Shown piece after piece: positions 43,333-50,847 of a stretch of DNA of 64,000 nucleotides (positions within the stretch are counted from its first letter, which is position 1; each line of letters begins with the position of its first letter). The DNA comes from Gammaproteobacteria bacterium (GTDB lineage: Bacteria > Pseudomonadota > Gammaproteobacteria > JAUIAT01), in the NCBI GenBank assembly GCA_030425295.1, contig JAUIAT010000008.1:26102-90101 (forward strand), read 5' to 3'. A program made the translations under genes and the position numbers. The notes under the pieces were generated by a model. That model had not been told where the DNA came from and did not search any database. It was given only the letters and a program-made list of their open reading frames with translations.

Positions 43333-44286
43333 ATGGAAAAAAGTAAGAATTCTGGAAAAATTGAAGCTGCTATTTTGATTCAAAGATTTATCCGTGGGTA
43401 TCTATCTAGAAGAAAATTCAAGTTAAAAGATAACCAAAGTTTATTGCAAAAAGATAAAAAGATTTTTTTAACTGGTAATGACCCCAAATTTATTGGTCTT
43501 GAAAAATTTAAACTGAAAGATAAGCGTGCTTTTGTGGTGGGAACTTCTTGTTTGAGATCCTTGTCAGTTGCATTAAGACTAGGGGATTCGCTAAAACCAC
43601 CTCAGCTTATTATAATTGATCATAGCCCGATGGTTGTGAAATTTTGGCGTTTGCTTAAAGCTTTTACGAGAACAAAGGATAATGAGAGAAGATTTTTAGA
43701 TGCATTTCCAGCTTTCTTAGAAGTAAATAAGTTTTCTAGGGGGGGTGTCCAGGTCTGGCAGGGTGCCGTGCTGGGAGCTTTGGCTGATTACCCATCATTT
43801 GATCCAAATTTGTTTTTTAAAAACATGTTATTTAGCTACAACTATAAATATTTGCAGAAAATTGTTTTAAATTCTCGTATTTTGCTTGAAGATTGGCAAA
43901 ACCTTGAAGTGTTTTCAAAGCTTAATAATATTTTTAATGAAATCAACTTGGATAGAAAGAATCTTTTTGTTTATGTCTCGAATATTGCAGGAGTTGAATC
44001 TGTTGATCAGAATAAAGTTTTGCAGAATATACATTTATTAAGATCGCGAATGGCGATATTTACAAATATGAGGCAGCTTAAGATCATTAATACAATTATT
44101 AGGTTTCCAACTAGATATTATTTATGTGAAACTACTCATCCAGAATCTGTTAAACTTCACTTTAAGCTTTTTGAGTATAGGCAAGGCGAGGATGAGCTAG
44201 ATGAAAAAAAGTTAAAAGAAACTTTGATGGAAAAACAAATAAATCCTCAGTATATTGATTCAGTTGTAAAGTATTTTGCAGCCTAG
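43333..44286 (+). CDS. Protein with an N-terminal IQ calmodulin-binding motif
   Basis: A 317-aa protein. Near the N-terminus, ILIQRFIRGYLSRRKF fits the IQ consensus (IQxxxRGxxxR followed by an aromatic) exactly. The remainder has a Rossmann-like stretch (KRAFVVGTSCLRSLSVALRL, then PQLIIIDHSPMVVKFWRLL) that recalls SAM-dependent methyltransferase topology, but no catalytic motif is certain. Bacteria lack calmodulin, so the motif suggests action in a eukaryotic cell, as for Legionella SidJ. Start: ATG 43333; GTG 43324 is possible with AAGGA 12 bp upstream. Confidence 0.72.
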   Translation: MEKSKNSGKIEAAILIQRFIRGYLSRRKFKLKDNQSLLQKDKKIFLTGNDPKFIGLEKFKLKDKRAFVVGTSCLRSLSVALRLGDSLKPPQLIIIDHSPMVVKFWRLLKAFTRTKDNERRFLDAFPAFLEVNKFSRGGVQVWQGAVLGALADYPSFDPNLFFKNMLFSYNYKYLQKIVLNSRILLEDWQNLEVFSKLNNIFNEINLDRKNLFVYVSNIAGVESVDQNKVLQNIHLLRSRMAIFTNMRQLKIINTIIRFPTRYYLCETTHPESVKLHFKLFEYRQGEDELDEKKLKETLMEKQINPQYIDSVVKYFAA

Positions 44287-44301
44287 AGTCTATTTGAGGC
44301 T

Positions 44302-44862
44302 CTAAGGTATGCTGCTTGGAGACTGTAAAGAAAACTTAATTTCAATACGTCTGTTTGCAGCACTAGCCCAAGGAGTGCTCCGAGTATCAAGTTTATTTTG
44401 GTCGCCATACCCTTGCACGATAATTAGTTCTTTAGGAACATTGTGCGCCCAGAAAAATGCTGCAATTGCTTTAGCTTGTTCCTTGCTGCGTTTAAGTAGC
44501 TGCTTCTCTGTGCCAACACTGTCTGTGTAACCTGATATTATAAGTGGAGCTTTGCCATAGGTATTGTAAAAAGACAGTATTGTATAAAGGGCGTTTAGGT
44601 TTTTGTATCGTTGTTGGTCTAGCCCAAATTCAAAAAAATCATTTGGCGGTAGATACATTTTGACCCAGTCGCCGGTGCGTGTGACATAAATGCCTTGGGA
44701 GTCTAGTGCATTGGTAATGTCGGCTATAGAATCAGGTGCTTTTGCTATTTCTTGAGGAGAGTAATGCTCTACCGGTGGATTTGGTTCTGGCTGAATAACT
44801 CCACATCCACTAATTGAAAAAGTGTAAAAAATAGCTGTAAATATAAAGCAAAGTTTTTTCAT
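44302..44862 (-). CDS. OmpA-family lipoprotein (possibly DotK/IcmN-like)
   Basis: A 186-aa protein with lipobox SISGC (about Cys20) and a C-terminal OmpA peptidoglycan-binding domain (PLIISGYTDSVGTEKQLLKRSKEQAKAIAAFF; VQGYGDQNK; ASAANRRIEIKF). It should sit in the outer membrane and bind peptidoglycan. Size and domain order match DotK/IcmN of type IVB secretion systems and also Pal-like proteins. No other dot/icm genes are nearby, so DotK is only a possibility. ATG 44862 starts the signal peptide; the upstream in-frame start at 44931 would leave it internal. Confidence 0.78.
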   Translation of the reverse strand: MKKLCFIFTAIFYTFSISGCGVIQPEPNPPVEHYSPQEIAKAPDSIADITNALDSQGIYVTRTGDWVKMYLPPNDFFEFGLDQQRYKNLNALYTILSFYNTYGKAPLIISGYTDSVGTEKQLLKRSKEQAKAIAAFFWAHNVPKELIIVQGYGDQNKLDTRSTPWASAANRRIEIKFSLQSPSSIP

Positions 44863-44949
44863 GTGGGCTCCATGCAGCAAATCAAATAGCCATATGTAGT
44901 TATTGTACATATTATTTTTATGGTTTGTCACTACTTGTTCAAAACTTGG

Positions 44950-45873
44950 CTATTTATTTGTAAAGTATGCTTTGGCGTTTTTAGCGTCAATTTGGATTTG
45001 TTTTTTTAGGGCTTCAAGAGTGTCGTAATTTTCTTCGTTTCTCAGTTTGAGTAGAAATTCTACTTTGATGTGTTTTCCGTATACAATCTTATCAAAATCA
45101 AATATATACACCTCTAAAAGGCATTTGGTGCCGCCAACAGCTGGACGATTACCAACATTCGCAACTCCTTCTAGAGGTTTTTCTTCTAGACCATGAACTT
45201 TTACAACATAAACACCTTGAATTGGCACGACTTTGCGGTGCAAATGTAGATTTACCGTGGGAAACCCAAGAGTGCGACCAAGCTTGTCGCCGTGTGCGAC
45301 TCGCCCGCTCATGGTGTAGGGGCGACCTAGGCATTTTTCAGCTTTTTGGAGATTGCCATGCTGCAGTAGTTTACGAATTAGTGTGCTGCTAATTCTTTCC
45401 TCTTTGATATCGAACTCAGGCATTTCTTCAATATCAAACTCATTATGATATTGTTGTAACATGCTGAAATTACCCTTTCGATGATGGCCAAATCTAAAGT
45501 CGTCACCAATAAGCATAAATTTAATATTTAATTTTTTTATCAGTATTTCCTCGATAAAAGTTTCAGCTGCAATTTCAGAAAATTTTTGATTAAAGGGGAT
45601 GCATAGTAGGTAGTCTATTCCTGCTTCTCTAAGTAATGGAATTTTCTCGCTGAGACGAGTAAGTCTTGGTTGGGCTTTTTTTTGGAGGAAAAACTCCATT
45701 GGATAAGGCTCAAATGAAATTACCATCGAGGGTGAATTCATTTTTTCAGATCTTTGTTTTAAGGTGTTTAGTAGTTTTCTGTGGCCCAGGTGAACACCAT
45801 CGAAATTGCCGATTGTCACTACAAAATTTTTGTGGTGTGTTTTTAAGTTGTGGAGGCCGCGAATTAGCTTCAT
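44950..45873 (-). CDS. ribF: Bifunctional riboflavin kinase / FAD synthetase
   Basis: Makes FMN and FAD from riboflavin. N-terminal nucleotidyltransferase domain with TIGNFDGVHLGHRKLL, IGDDFRFGHHRKGNF and ISSTLIRKLL; C-terminal flavokinase domain with GRVAHGDKLGRTLGFPTVNL and GVANVGNRPAV. 307 aa. Start overlaps the murJ stop (ATGA). The rpsT-murJ-ribF neighbourhood is the common gammaproteobacterial order; ileS and lspA, usually next, are absent. Confidence 0.96.
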   Translation of the reverse strand: MKLIRGLHNLKTHHKNFVVTIGNFDGVHLGHRKLLNTLKQRSEKMNSPSMVISFEPYPMEFFLQKKAQPRLTRLSEKIPLLREAGIDYLLCIPFNQKFSEIAAETFIEEILIKKLNIKFMLIGDDFRFGHHRKGNFSMLQQYHNEFDIEEMPEFDIKEERISSTLIRKLLQHGNLQKAEKCLGRPYTMSGRVAHGDKLGRTLGFPTVNLHLHRKVVPIQGVYVVKVHGLEEKPLEGVANVGNRPAVGGTKCLLEVYIFDFDKIVYGKHIKVEFLLKLRNEENYDTLEALKKQIQIDAKNAKAYFTNK

Positions 45874-47417
45874 GATTGTACCTTAAGGTCTTTTTTGCCA
45901 TATCCACTTAGCCATAGTCCTGATCCATATACCAATATTGCGCCCAGAATTACGCCAGACAATACTATTAGTTTAAAGCTGGTATTCCAAGTTAGCCAGG
46001 TTGGAAGTGTTGGTACTATAAAGTAGATTAGTCCCCCCATTCCAAAATTTGTAAAAAGTAATTGTTTGCTATAGTAAAACCATTCTTTAGATGGGCGCCA
46101 AATATTATTTCTATATAAGCAATATGCCAGGCATCCGGCATTTACCCAGGCGGCAATAGATGTAGCAAGGGCAAGTCCTGCATGAGCTAATGGGCGAATT
46201 AACAAAGCATTTAAAGCTAGGTTAGTGCAAACTGCGATGACAGCAATTTTTACTGGTGTTTTCATGTTTTGTTGAGCGTAGAATGCGGAGGCCAGAATTT
46301 TGATCAGCATGAATGCCGGTAGGCCGACACAATAAGCCATAAGGCTAAGTCGAGCCATTTCCACATCCTCTGCTCTGAATTGTCCATTTTTGAATAAAAA
46401 CAAAGTTGCAAGGGCGGGGCCTGCAAGTAGGCAGAGTCCAATGCTTGCGGGAATGCCAATTAGCAAAACATTACGTATCCCCCAGTCTAAAGTTGCTTTG
46501 TATCTGTCTGAATGCTTTTTAACATGTGATTTTGCTAATTCAGGAAGAATTACTGTAGCAATGGCAATTCCGAAGACGCCTTGAGGGAAGTGAATTAATC
46601 TTTCTGAATAGTAGAGCCAAGAGATGCTTCCTGATGGTAAAAATGATGCAAACATGGTGTCTGCTAACAGGCTAATTTGTGTCACAGATACGCCAAAAAT
46701 TGCCGGGAGTAAAAGCTTTAAAACTCTTCTGACCCCAGGGTCTCGGAAATTAAGCTTTGGGTGGGGCAATCGCTGATATTTTTTAACTATTAAGGACTGT
46801 AATATTAGCTGTAAAGCTCCACCAATGGGCACGGCAATTGCTAGAGCATAAATTGGTGTTGTTAGTTCACTGGCTACAAAGTATGCGCAAAAAATAAAAG
46901 ATAAGTTTAGTAGCACGGGTGCAAAAGCTGGTCCTGCAAAGTGCCTATTCATATTTAATATTGCGCTTAAAAATGCGGTCAAACTAATTAGTAAAAGATA
47001 TGGAAAGGTTATTCTTAGTAGGTTGGTTGTTAGTGCCCATTTTTCTGGATTATGCAGATAAAACCCAGGGGTAAAAATCATAGTGACATAAGGTGCTGCT
47101 AAAAGCACGAGCACACAAAGTATTAAGAGTGCTGATAACAAGGTTCCTGCAATATTATCAAAAAACTTGAGTGTTTGTTCTTCTGTTGCTTCTTCTTTGT
47201 AAGACTCGGCAACTGGCAAAAAAGATTGGGAAAAAGCCCCTTCTGCAAAAAGGCGTCTAAGAAAATTAGGGATTTTGTAAGCAGCAAAAAAGGCGTCTAA
47301 TTGTCCGGTAGCCCCAAAAATAAATGCAAGAACCATATCTCTCGCAAAGCCAAGAATTCTGGATACAAGCGTCAATGATGAAAATGTACCTATGCTTTTG
47401 ATTAGTCGTTTGGACAT
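45870..47417 (-). CDS. murJ: Lipid II flippase MurJ
   Basis: Moves lipid II across the inner membrane for peptidoglycan synthesis. 515 aa with about 14 membrane spans. N-terminal TLVSRILGFARDMVLAFIFGATGQLDAFFAAYKIPNFLRRLFAEGAFSQSF-like region (pieces GFARDM, AEGAFSQSFLPV) and conserved Arg residues are present. Divergent from rpsT, coupled to ribF. Confidence 0.95.
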   Translation of the reverse strand: MSKRLIKSIGTFSSLTLVSRILGFARDMVLAFIFGATGQLDAFFAAYKIPNFLRRLFAEGAFSQSFLPVAESYKEEATEEQTLKFFDNIAGTLLSALLILCVLVLLAAPYVTMIFTPGFYLHNPEKWALTTNLLRITFPYLLLISLTAFLSAILNMNRHFAGPAFAPVLLNLSFIFCAYFVASELTTPIYALAIAVPIGGALQLILQSLIVKKYQRLPHPKLNFRDPGVRRVLKLLLPAIFGVSVTQISLLADTMFASFLPSGSISWLYYSERLIHFPQGVFGIAIATVILPELAKSHVKKHSDRYKATLDWGIRNVLLIGIPASIGLCLLAGPALATLFLFKNGQFRAEDVEMARLSLMAYCVGLPAFMLIKILASAFYAQQNMKTPVKIAVIAVCTNLALNALLIRPLAHAGLALATSIAAWVNAGCLAYCLYRNNIWRPSKEWFYYSKQLLFTNFGMGGLIYFIVPTLPTWLTWNTSFKLIVLSGVILGAILVYGSGLWLSGYGKKDLKVQS

Positions 47418-47532
47418 TGTTATATTAGAGCCATCTTATTGATTTTGACAGATTATATCTTATTGGAGCTTGTGAATACATCTTTGGGTGTTAAAAGGTG
47501 GTTTAATCGTGTTAATATTGGCTTAAAAGTGG

Positions 47533-47561
47533 TTGATTTAGCTAATTTATTATTGTATTCT
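47533..47561 (+). promoter_or_regulatory. Candidate promoter of rpsT
   Basis: TTGATT (47533-47538), 17-bp spacer, TATTCT (47556-47561), giving a leader of about 38 nt before the GTG start. Confidence 0.4.
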
Positions 47562-47605
47562 TCCACGACTATACATGCTCGCGCATTAATTTTTTGGAGG
47601 TAAAT

Positions 47606-48067
47606 GTGGCAAACAGTAAACAAGCGCGCAAACGTGCTCGCCAAAGTGACAAACGTAACATGCATAATAAAAGCATTCGCTCAATGTTCAGAACTTACAT
47701 TAAGCGTACACAAGAAGCTATAGCTTCTGGTGACAAATCAGCCGCTGAAACAGCTTTTTCTGAAGCTATGCCTGTTATTGATCGTGTTGCTGGAAAAGGT
47801 TTGATCCACAAGAATAAAGCTGCTCGCCATAAGAGCCGTTTAAGTCAGCAAATTTCTGCAATGACTGGAGCCAAGAAAGCTGCAGCTCCTAAAAAAGAAG
47901 CAAAGCCAGCTGCCAAAAAAGAAACTAAAGCCGCTGCAAAACCTGTTGCTAAAAAAGCTTCAACTAAAAAAACCGAAGAAAAGAAAGAAGCTAAGCCAGC
48001 TGCTAAAAAGCCAGCCACTAAAAAAGCACCAGCAAAAAAAGCTGCCGCTAAGAAAGAAGAAAAGTAA
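47606..48067 (+). CDS. rpsT: 30S ribosomal protein S20 with a long histone H1-like Lys/Ala tail
   Basis: Residues 1-87 are a normal S20 ([45 protein letters not shown]). The usual protein ends there (E. coli 87 aa), but this one runs to 153 aa. The extra about 65 residues are repeats of Lys/Ala/Pro with Glu and Thr ([30 protein letters not shown]), like histone H1 or AlgP-type tails. GTG start with GGAGG 6 bp upstream; the TTG at 47594 is not needed. Followed by a strong terminator, so the tail is not a run-on into the next gene. Confidence 0.95.
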   Translation: MANSKQARKRARQSDKRNMHNKSIRSMFRTYIKRTQEAIASGDKSAAETAFSEAMPVIDRVAGKGLIHKNKAARHKSRLSQQISAMTGAKKAAAPKKEAKPAAKKETKAAAKPVAKKASTKKTEEKKEAKPAAKKPATKKAPAKKAAAKKEEK

Positions 48068-48089
48068 TCTTTCACTTTCAAATACTTTA

Positions 48090-48119
48090 AATCCCGCGGG
48101 TTCTCTGCGGGATTTTTTC
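48090..48119 (+). terminator. Intrinsic terminator of rpsT
   Basis: AATCCCGC, 9-nt loop, GCGGGATT, then TTTT: a textbook Rho-independent terminator 23 bp after the stop. Confidence 0.9.
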
Positions 48120-48123
48120 TATT

Positions 48124-48280
48124 GCCAGGCGTGTTGCCCTTACAGTTGCAAATTTCTATAGTTTATAAAAATTAACTCCTTGATTCGTTAAATAGAGAGA
48201 CTATTCGCCTAATTAAAGAACAGATTCTCAATGCATTCTAGATATTTTCGTCTTGCAACCCCAATTGTCAACAGACCCTA
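48124..48280. repeat. Family A element (diverged left arm)
   Basis: Right end CCAATTGTCAACAGACCCTA (48261-48280), preceded by GCATTCTAGATATTTTCG as in the 18.75 kb copy. The left arm near 48.13 kb (GGCGTGTTGCC then CTTACAGTTGCAAAT) is diverged. It occupies the first part of the 456-bp gap before the ART-like gene; the rest holds only a hairpin. Confidence 0.5.
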
Positions 48281-48318
48281 ATATATCGCCTCTGCGAAGT
48301 AAATTCGCACCTCGGCGA

Positions 48319-48350
48319 CCAAAGGGGAAAGCTTTGTATCTCCCCTTTGG
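48319..48350. other. Isolated hairpin upstream of the ART-like gene
   Basis: CCAAAGGGG and CCCCTTTGG form a perfect 9-bp stem around a 14-nt loop, in a GC-richer patch (48284-48365). No T-run. Its role is unclear; it could be a remnant of a repeat or a leader structure. Confidence 0.4.
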
Positions 48351-48523
48351 GAATCCCTCTAGGTCTAGAGTTTCTTACAAAGTGGGAAGCTTTATATACT
48401 TTTCTAAAAATTCTTTCTTCTTGTTACAGCAATAGGCTTAACAATTGCATAATATAATCAAGCTAGATAAGTATTCTATACTTGTTTATTCTGATGGATT
48501 GGCTATTTTTTTAGAAGGATTTT

Positions 48524-50740
48524 ATGAAAACAATAGGCACTTTACTAAGGTCATCTAGGTTGTATGGCCCTGTATTTAAAAACTATCCCACAATGCAGCT
48601 TGAATTATGTGTTAAGGATATTCTTAATAGTAAACCATTCACGTCTTTTATTAATCATGAGAATGAATTTGAAATTTTTGTAGGTAATGCCAATTTCAAT
48701 ATTACTAAACTACTAAAAAGTAACCCAAGCTTTGATATGTTCCAATTTGATGACGAAGATCTTAATAGATATGCAAATTTCATGAATAATCAAGCTCAAT
48801 GGGTTCCAGAGACAGAGACCAGAGGTAAGGTTATATTTACAAAGGAAGAGTATGATGAGCTGGATAGGCACGACTGCTATTCAAATTTGCATTATGGAGC
48901 TTGTTTAGCTGTAACTCACTTCACCGGACAGTTTTTTTCAGATATTCAGAATTTTTTAAGAAGTGATGCTGTACCAAATTCCTCTTTAGTCCCAGAAAAT
49001 TATTTACAGTGGGGGCATGAAATTATTATGGCTATTTGTATTGCTTCTTATGCTGTTTCGCTTCCAACTCCTAACGGTGCATCATCTCAAAGTATGCCTC
49101 AACCGATTGGTTACGAAGCGATTGGTAGCGACGTATATCCAATTTTTTCTGATATTGATTTGAATAAAAGATCACGAGTTTTGGTAGATGGAGTTTGGGT
49201 TGATGAGTGTTATCGCAAAGAAAAAGTTTCAGGTGTGGACGATGCTGAATATTTAATAGAGAGGGAAAATGCTATTATCAGTGGGGAGTCAGTTTTGCAT
49301 AAAGGGTTTACTAGTATGAGCACTGAGCCTAGTAAATTTTGGATTTCTAACTCACAAAATACGACAAATACTATTGCAGATGAATATGAAATTAAATTCC
49401 ACTTTAAAGATGTTAATTTTGAGAGATCAGCTAAAAATATTTCAGGGCTTTCTATGCATCCTCGAGAATCTGAGGTTTTAGTTGTTCCGCATACGAGATT
49501 TCATTATTGGGATGAGAAAGGTTCAATTATCGGTGGTTGTATTCAAAATATAAATGTTTGTAATAAATTTAAAAGAAAAGACGATATTCGGCACCAACTT
49601 AATTTGGCTATAGCTCAGTATCGTAGAATTTTGAACTATAAAAATGAAATAAAAGACATTAATAAATTTACTAATCAACTGGAGTTTTTGCAAAGCAAGG
49701 TTGATATGGATTGTTTTGATAGACTTGAGTTAATACGTATTGTTAATCAGTTAGAAAATCAGCTTGTAATTCGTGAGAATAGCTTTGCTTATATGATGCT
49801 TTGTAATGCATCGATGCGTTTTTATTCTTGTCTAGTCAATACAAAGTATCTTGATTCTGCAATCTTAAAGCATACTAATTTTGTTTATAAAAATTATTTA
49901 TCGAAGCCTTATGAAGATTCTCATGTTCTACCGGTAGATCTCGATATTGTAGTTAATAATTTTCTTGTTAATCGACCTAATCATGGGCTATCTCGTGCAT
50001 TGAGAATTATCGTGTTGTTGCCTAGGGTTATTTCATATTTTTCAAACTTTGCTCAAAATAAGGTGTTTAAATCATTCTGTGCCAATATTTCAAGCGATAG
50101 AATAGATGAGCTACTTTTTGCCAGCTTGTTTTTAACAACTGGGCGTGAAAGTGAAATTTCTTACTTTGATGATGCTAGAAGGTATATGAAGTATAGATAT
50201 GATTCAGCAATGCAATTTGAGGAAAGAGCCTTGAACTCTAATATGGATGTAGAGAGGATAAAAATTTATAGTAAGGCGATAAAAAATCTTGGTAATAAAA
50301 AATACAGCCAATTGCGCCAAGAAGAATTTTGGTTTGTTTTAAAAATATTTGAATTTGCTCATGATTTGGACCTTCGCCGTTGTTACTCTCCAATCGAGTA
50401 TGAAAGTGCTATAAAGTATTTTGATCAGTATGTAGTAAGCTCTTCTGATCAATATTCAGCTTGTTGTGATCTTGTAAGCAGGTCAGAAAATGCTTTGCGT
50501 TATACTGGTAATAGGGTTTTTAATAAGGCTTGTAATATTAACTACGATGATGTTTTGTTTCATGTTTCAAGTACGGATCCTATGATGGGGTTGTTTTTGG
50601 CATCCATGGGGGCAGAGATTGAGCCACATTTAGCAGATGGTGTGTTAACGCATGTCAAAAATATTTTGTCCAAGCAAAACGTTAGACAAGTGGTTGATTC
50701 TGAAGAAAATGTTTCAAATTTGGAATCTTTTTGTTTTTGA
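48524..50740 (+). CDS. Candidate mono-ADP-ribosyltransferase (R-S-E type) effector
   Basis: A 738-aa soluble protein. Between residues 200 and 330 it shows, in order, the elements of R-S-E ADP-ribosyltransferases: Arg231 in DECYRKEK, an STS-like block GFTSMST (262-267) after SGESVLHK, and Glu315-x-Glu317 in ESEVLVVPHTRFHYW, which resembles the ExEvLxPPgtxFxV signature. Spacing (231, 264, 317) is in the range of known toxins. The flanking regions are helical and unrecognised. The C-terminus is Glu/Ser-rich (SEENVSNLESFCF), compatible with a type IVB signal. AAGGA lies 7 bp upstream of ATG. Confidence 0.68.
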   Translation: MKTIGTLLRSSRLYGPVFKNYPTMQLELCVKDILNSKPFTSFINHENEFEIFVGNANFNITKLLKSNPSFDMFQFDDEDLNRYANFMNNQAQWVPETETRGKVIFTKEEYDELDRHDCYSNLHYGACLAVTHFTGQFFSDIQNFLRSDAVPNSSLVPENYLQWGHEIIMAICIASYAVSLPTPNGASSQSMPQPIGYEAIGSDVYPIFSDIDLNKRSRVLVDGVWVDECYRKEKVSGVDDAEYLIERENAIISGESVLHKGFTSMSTEPSKFWISNSQNTTNTIADEYEIKFHFKDVNFERSAKNISGLSMHPRESEVLVVPHTRFHYWDEKGSIIGGCIQNINVCNKFKRKDDIRHQLNLAIAQYRRILNYKNEIKDINKFTNQLEFLQSKVDMDCFDRLELIRIVNQLENQLVIRENSFAYMMLCNASMRFYSCLVNTKYLDSAILKHTNFVYKNYLSKPYEDSHVLPVDLDIVVNNFLVNRPNHGLSRALRIIVLLPRVISYFSNFAQNKVFKSFCANISSDRIDELLFASLFLTTGRESEISYFDDARRYMKYRYDSAMQFEERALNSNMDVERIKIYSKAIKNLGNKKYSQLRQEEFWFVLKIFEFAHDLDLRRCYSPIEYESAIKYFDQYVVSSSDQYSACCDLVSRSENALRYTGNRVFNKACNINYDDVLFHVSSTDPMMGLFLASMGAEIEPHLADGVLTHVKNILSKQNVRQVVDSEENVSNLESFCF

Positions 50741-50767
50741 TTTCAATATAGCTCTGTATCGTATCTT

Positions 50768-50847
50768 TAGGGGGTATTGACAGTTAGTCTTGTAGCTGCA
50801 AAGTATAGATATATTCTCTTTGCAGCATCAATTGTTAGTAGCTCCTA
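50768..50847. repeat. Family A element (80 bp) whose end forms the pgi stop codon
   Basis: TAGGGGGTATTGACAGTTAG with inner TAGCTGCAAAG, and the inverted CTTTGCAGCATCAATTG with GTAGCTCCTA. The right-hand TA belongs to the TAG stop of pgi. Rejoining the flanks through one TA would give TAA in the pgi frame. Confidence 0.7.

Noticed and set aside
47845..48081. Ala/Phe-rich open frame opposite rpsT
   Set aside because: It is the antisense of the Lys/Ala tail of S20.
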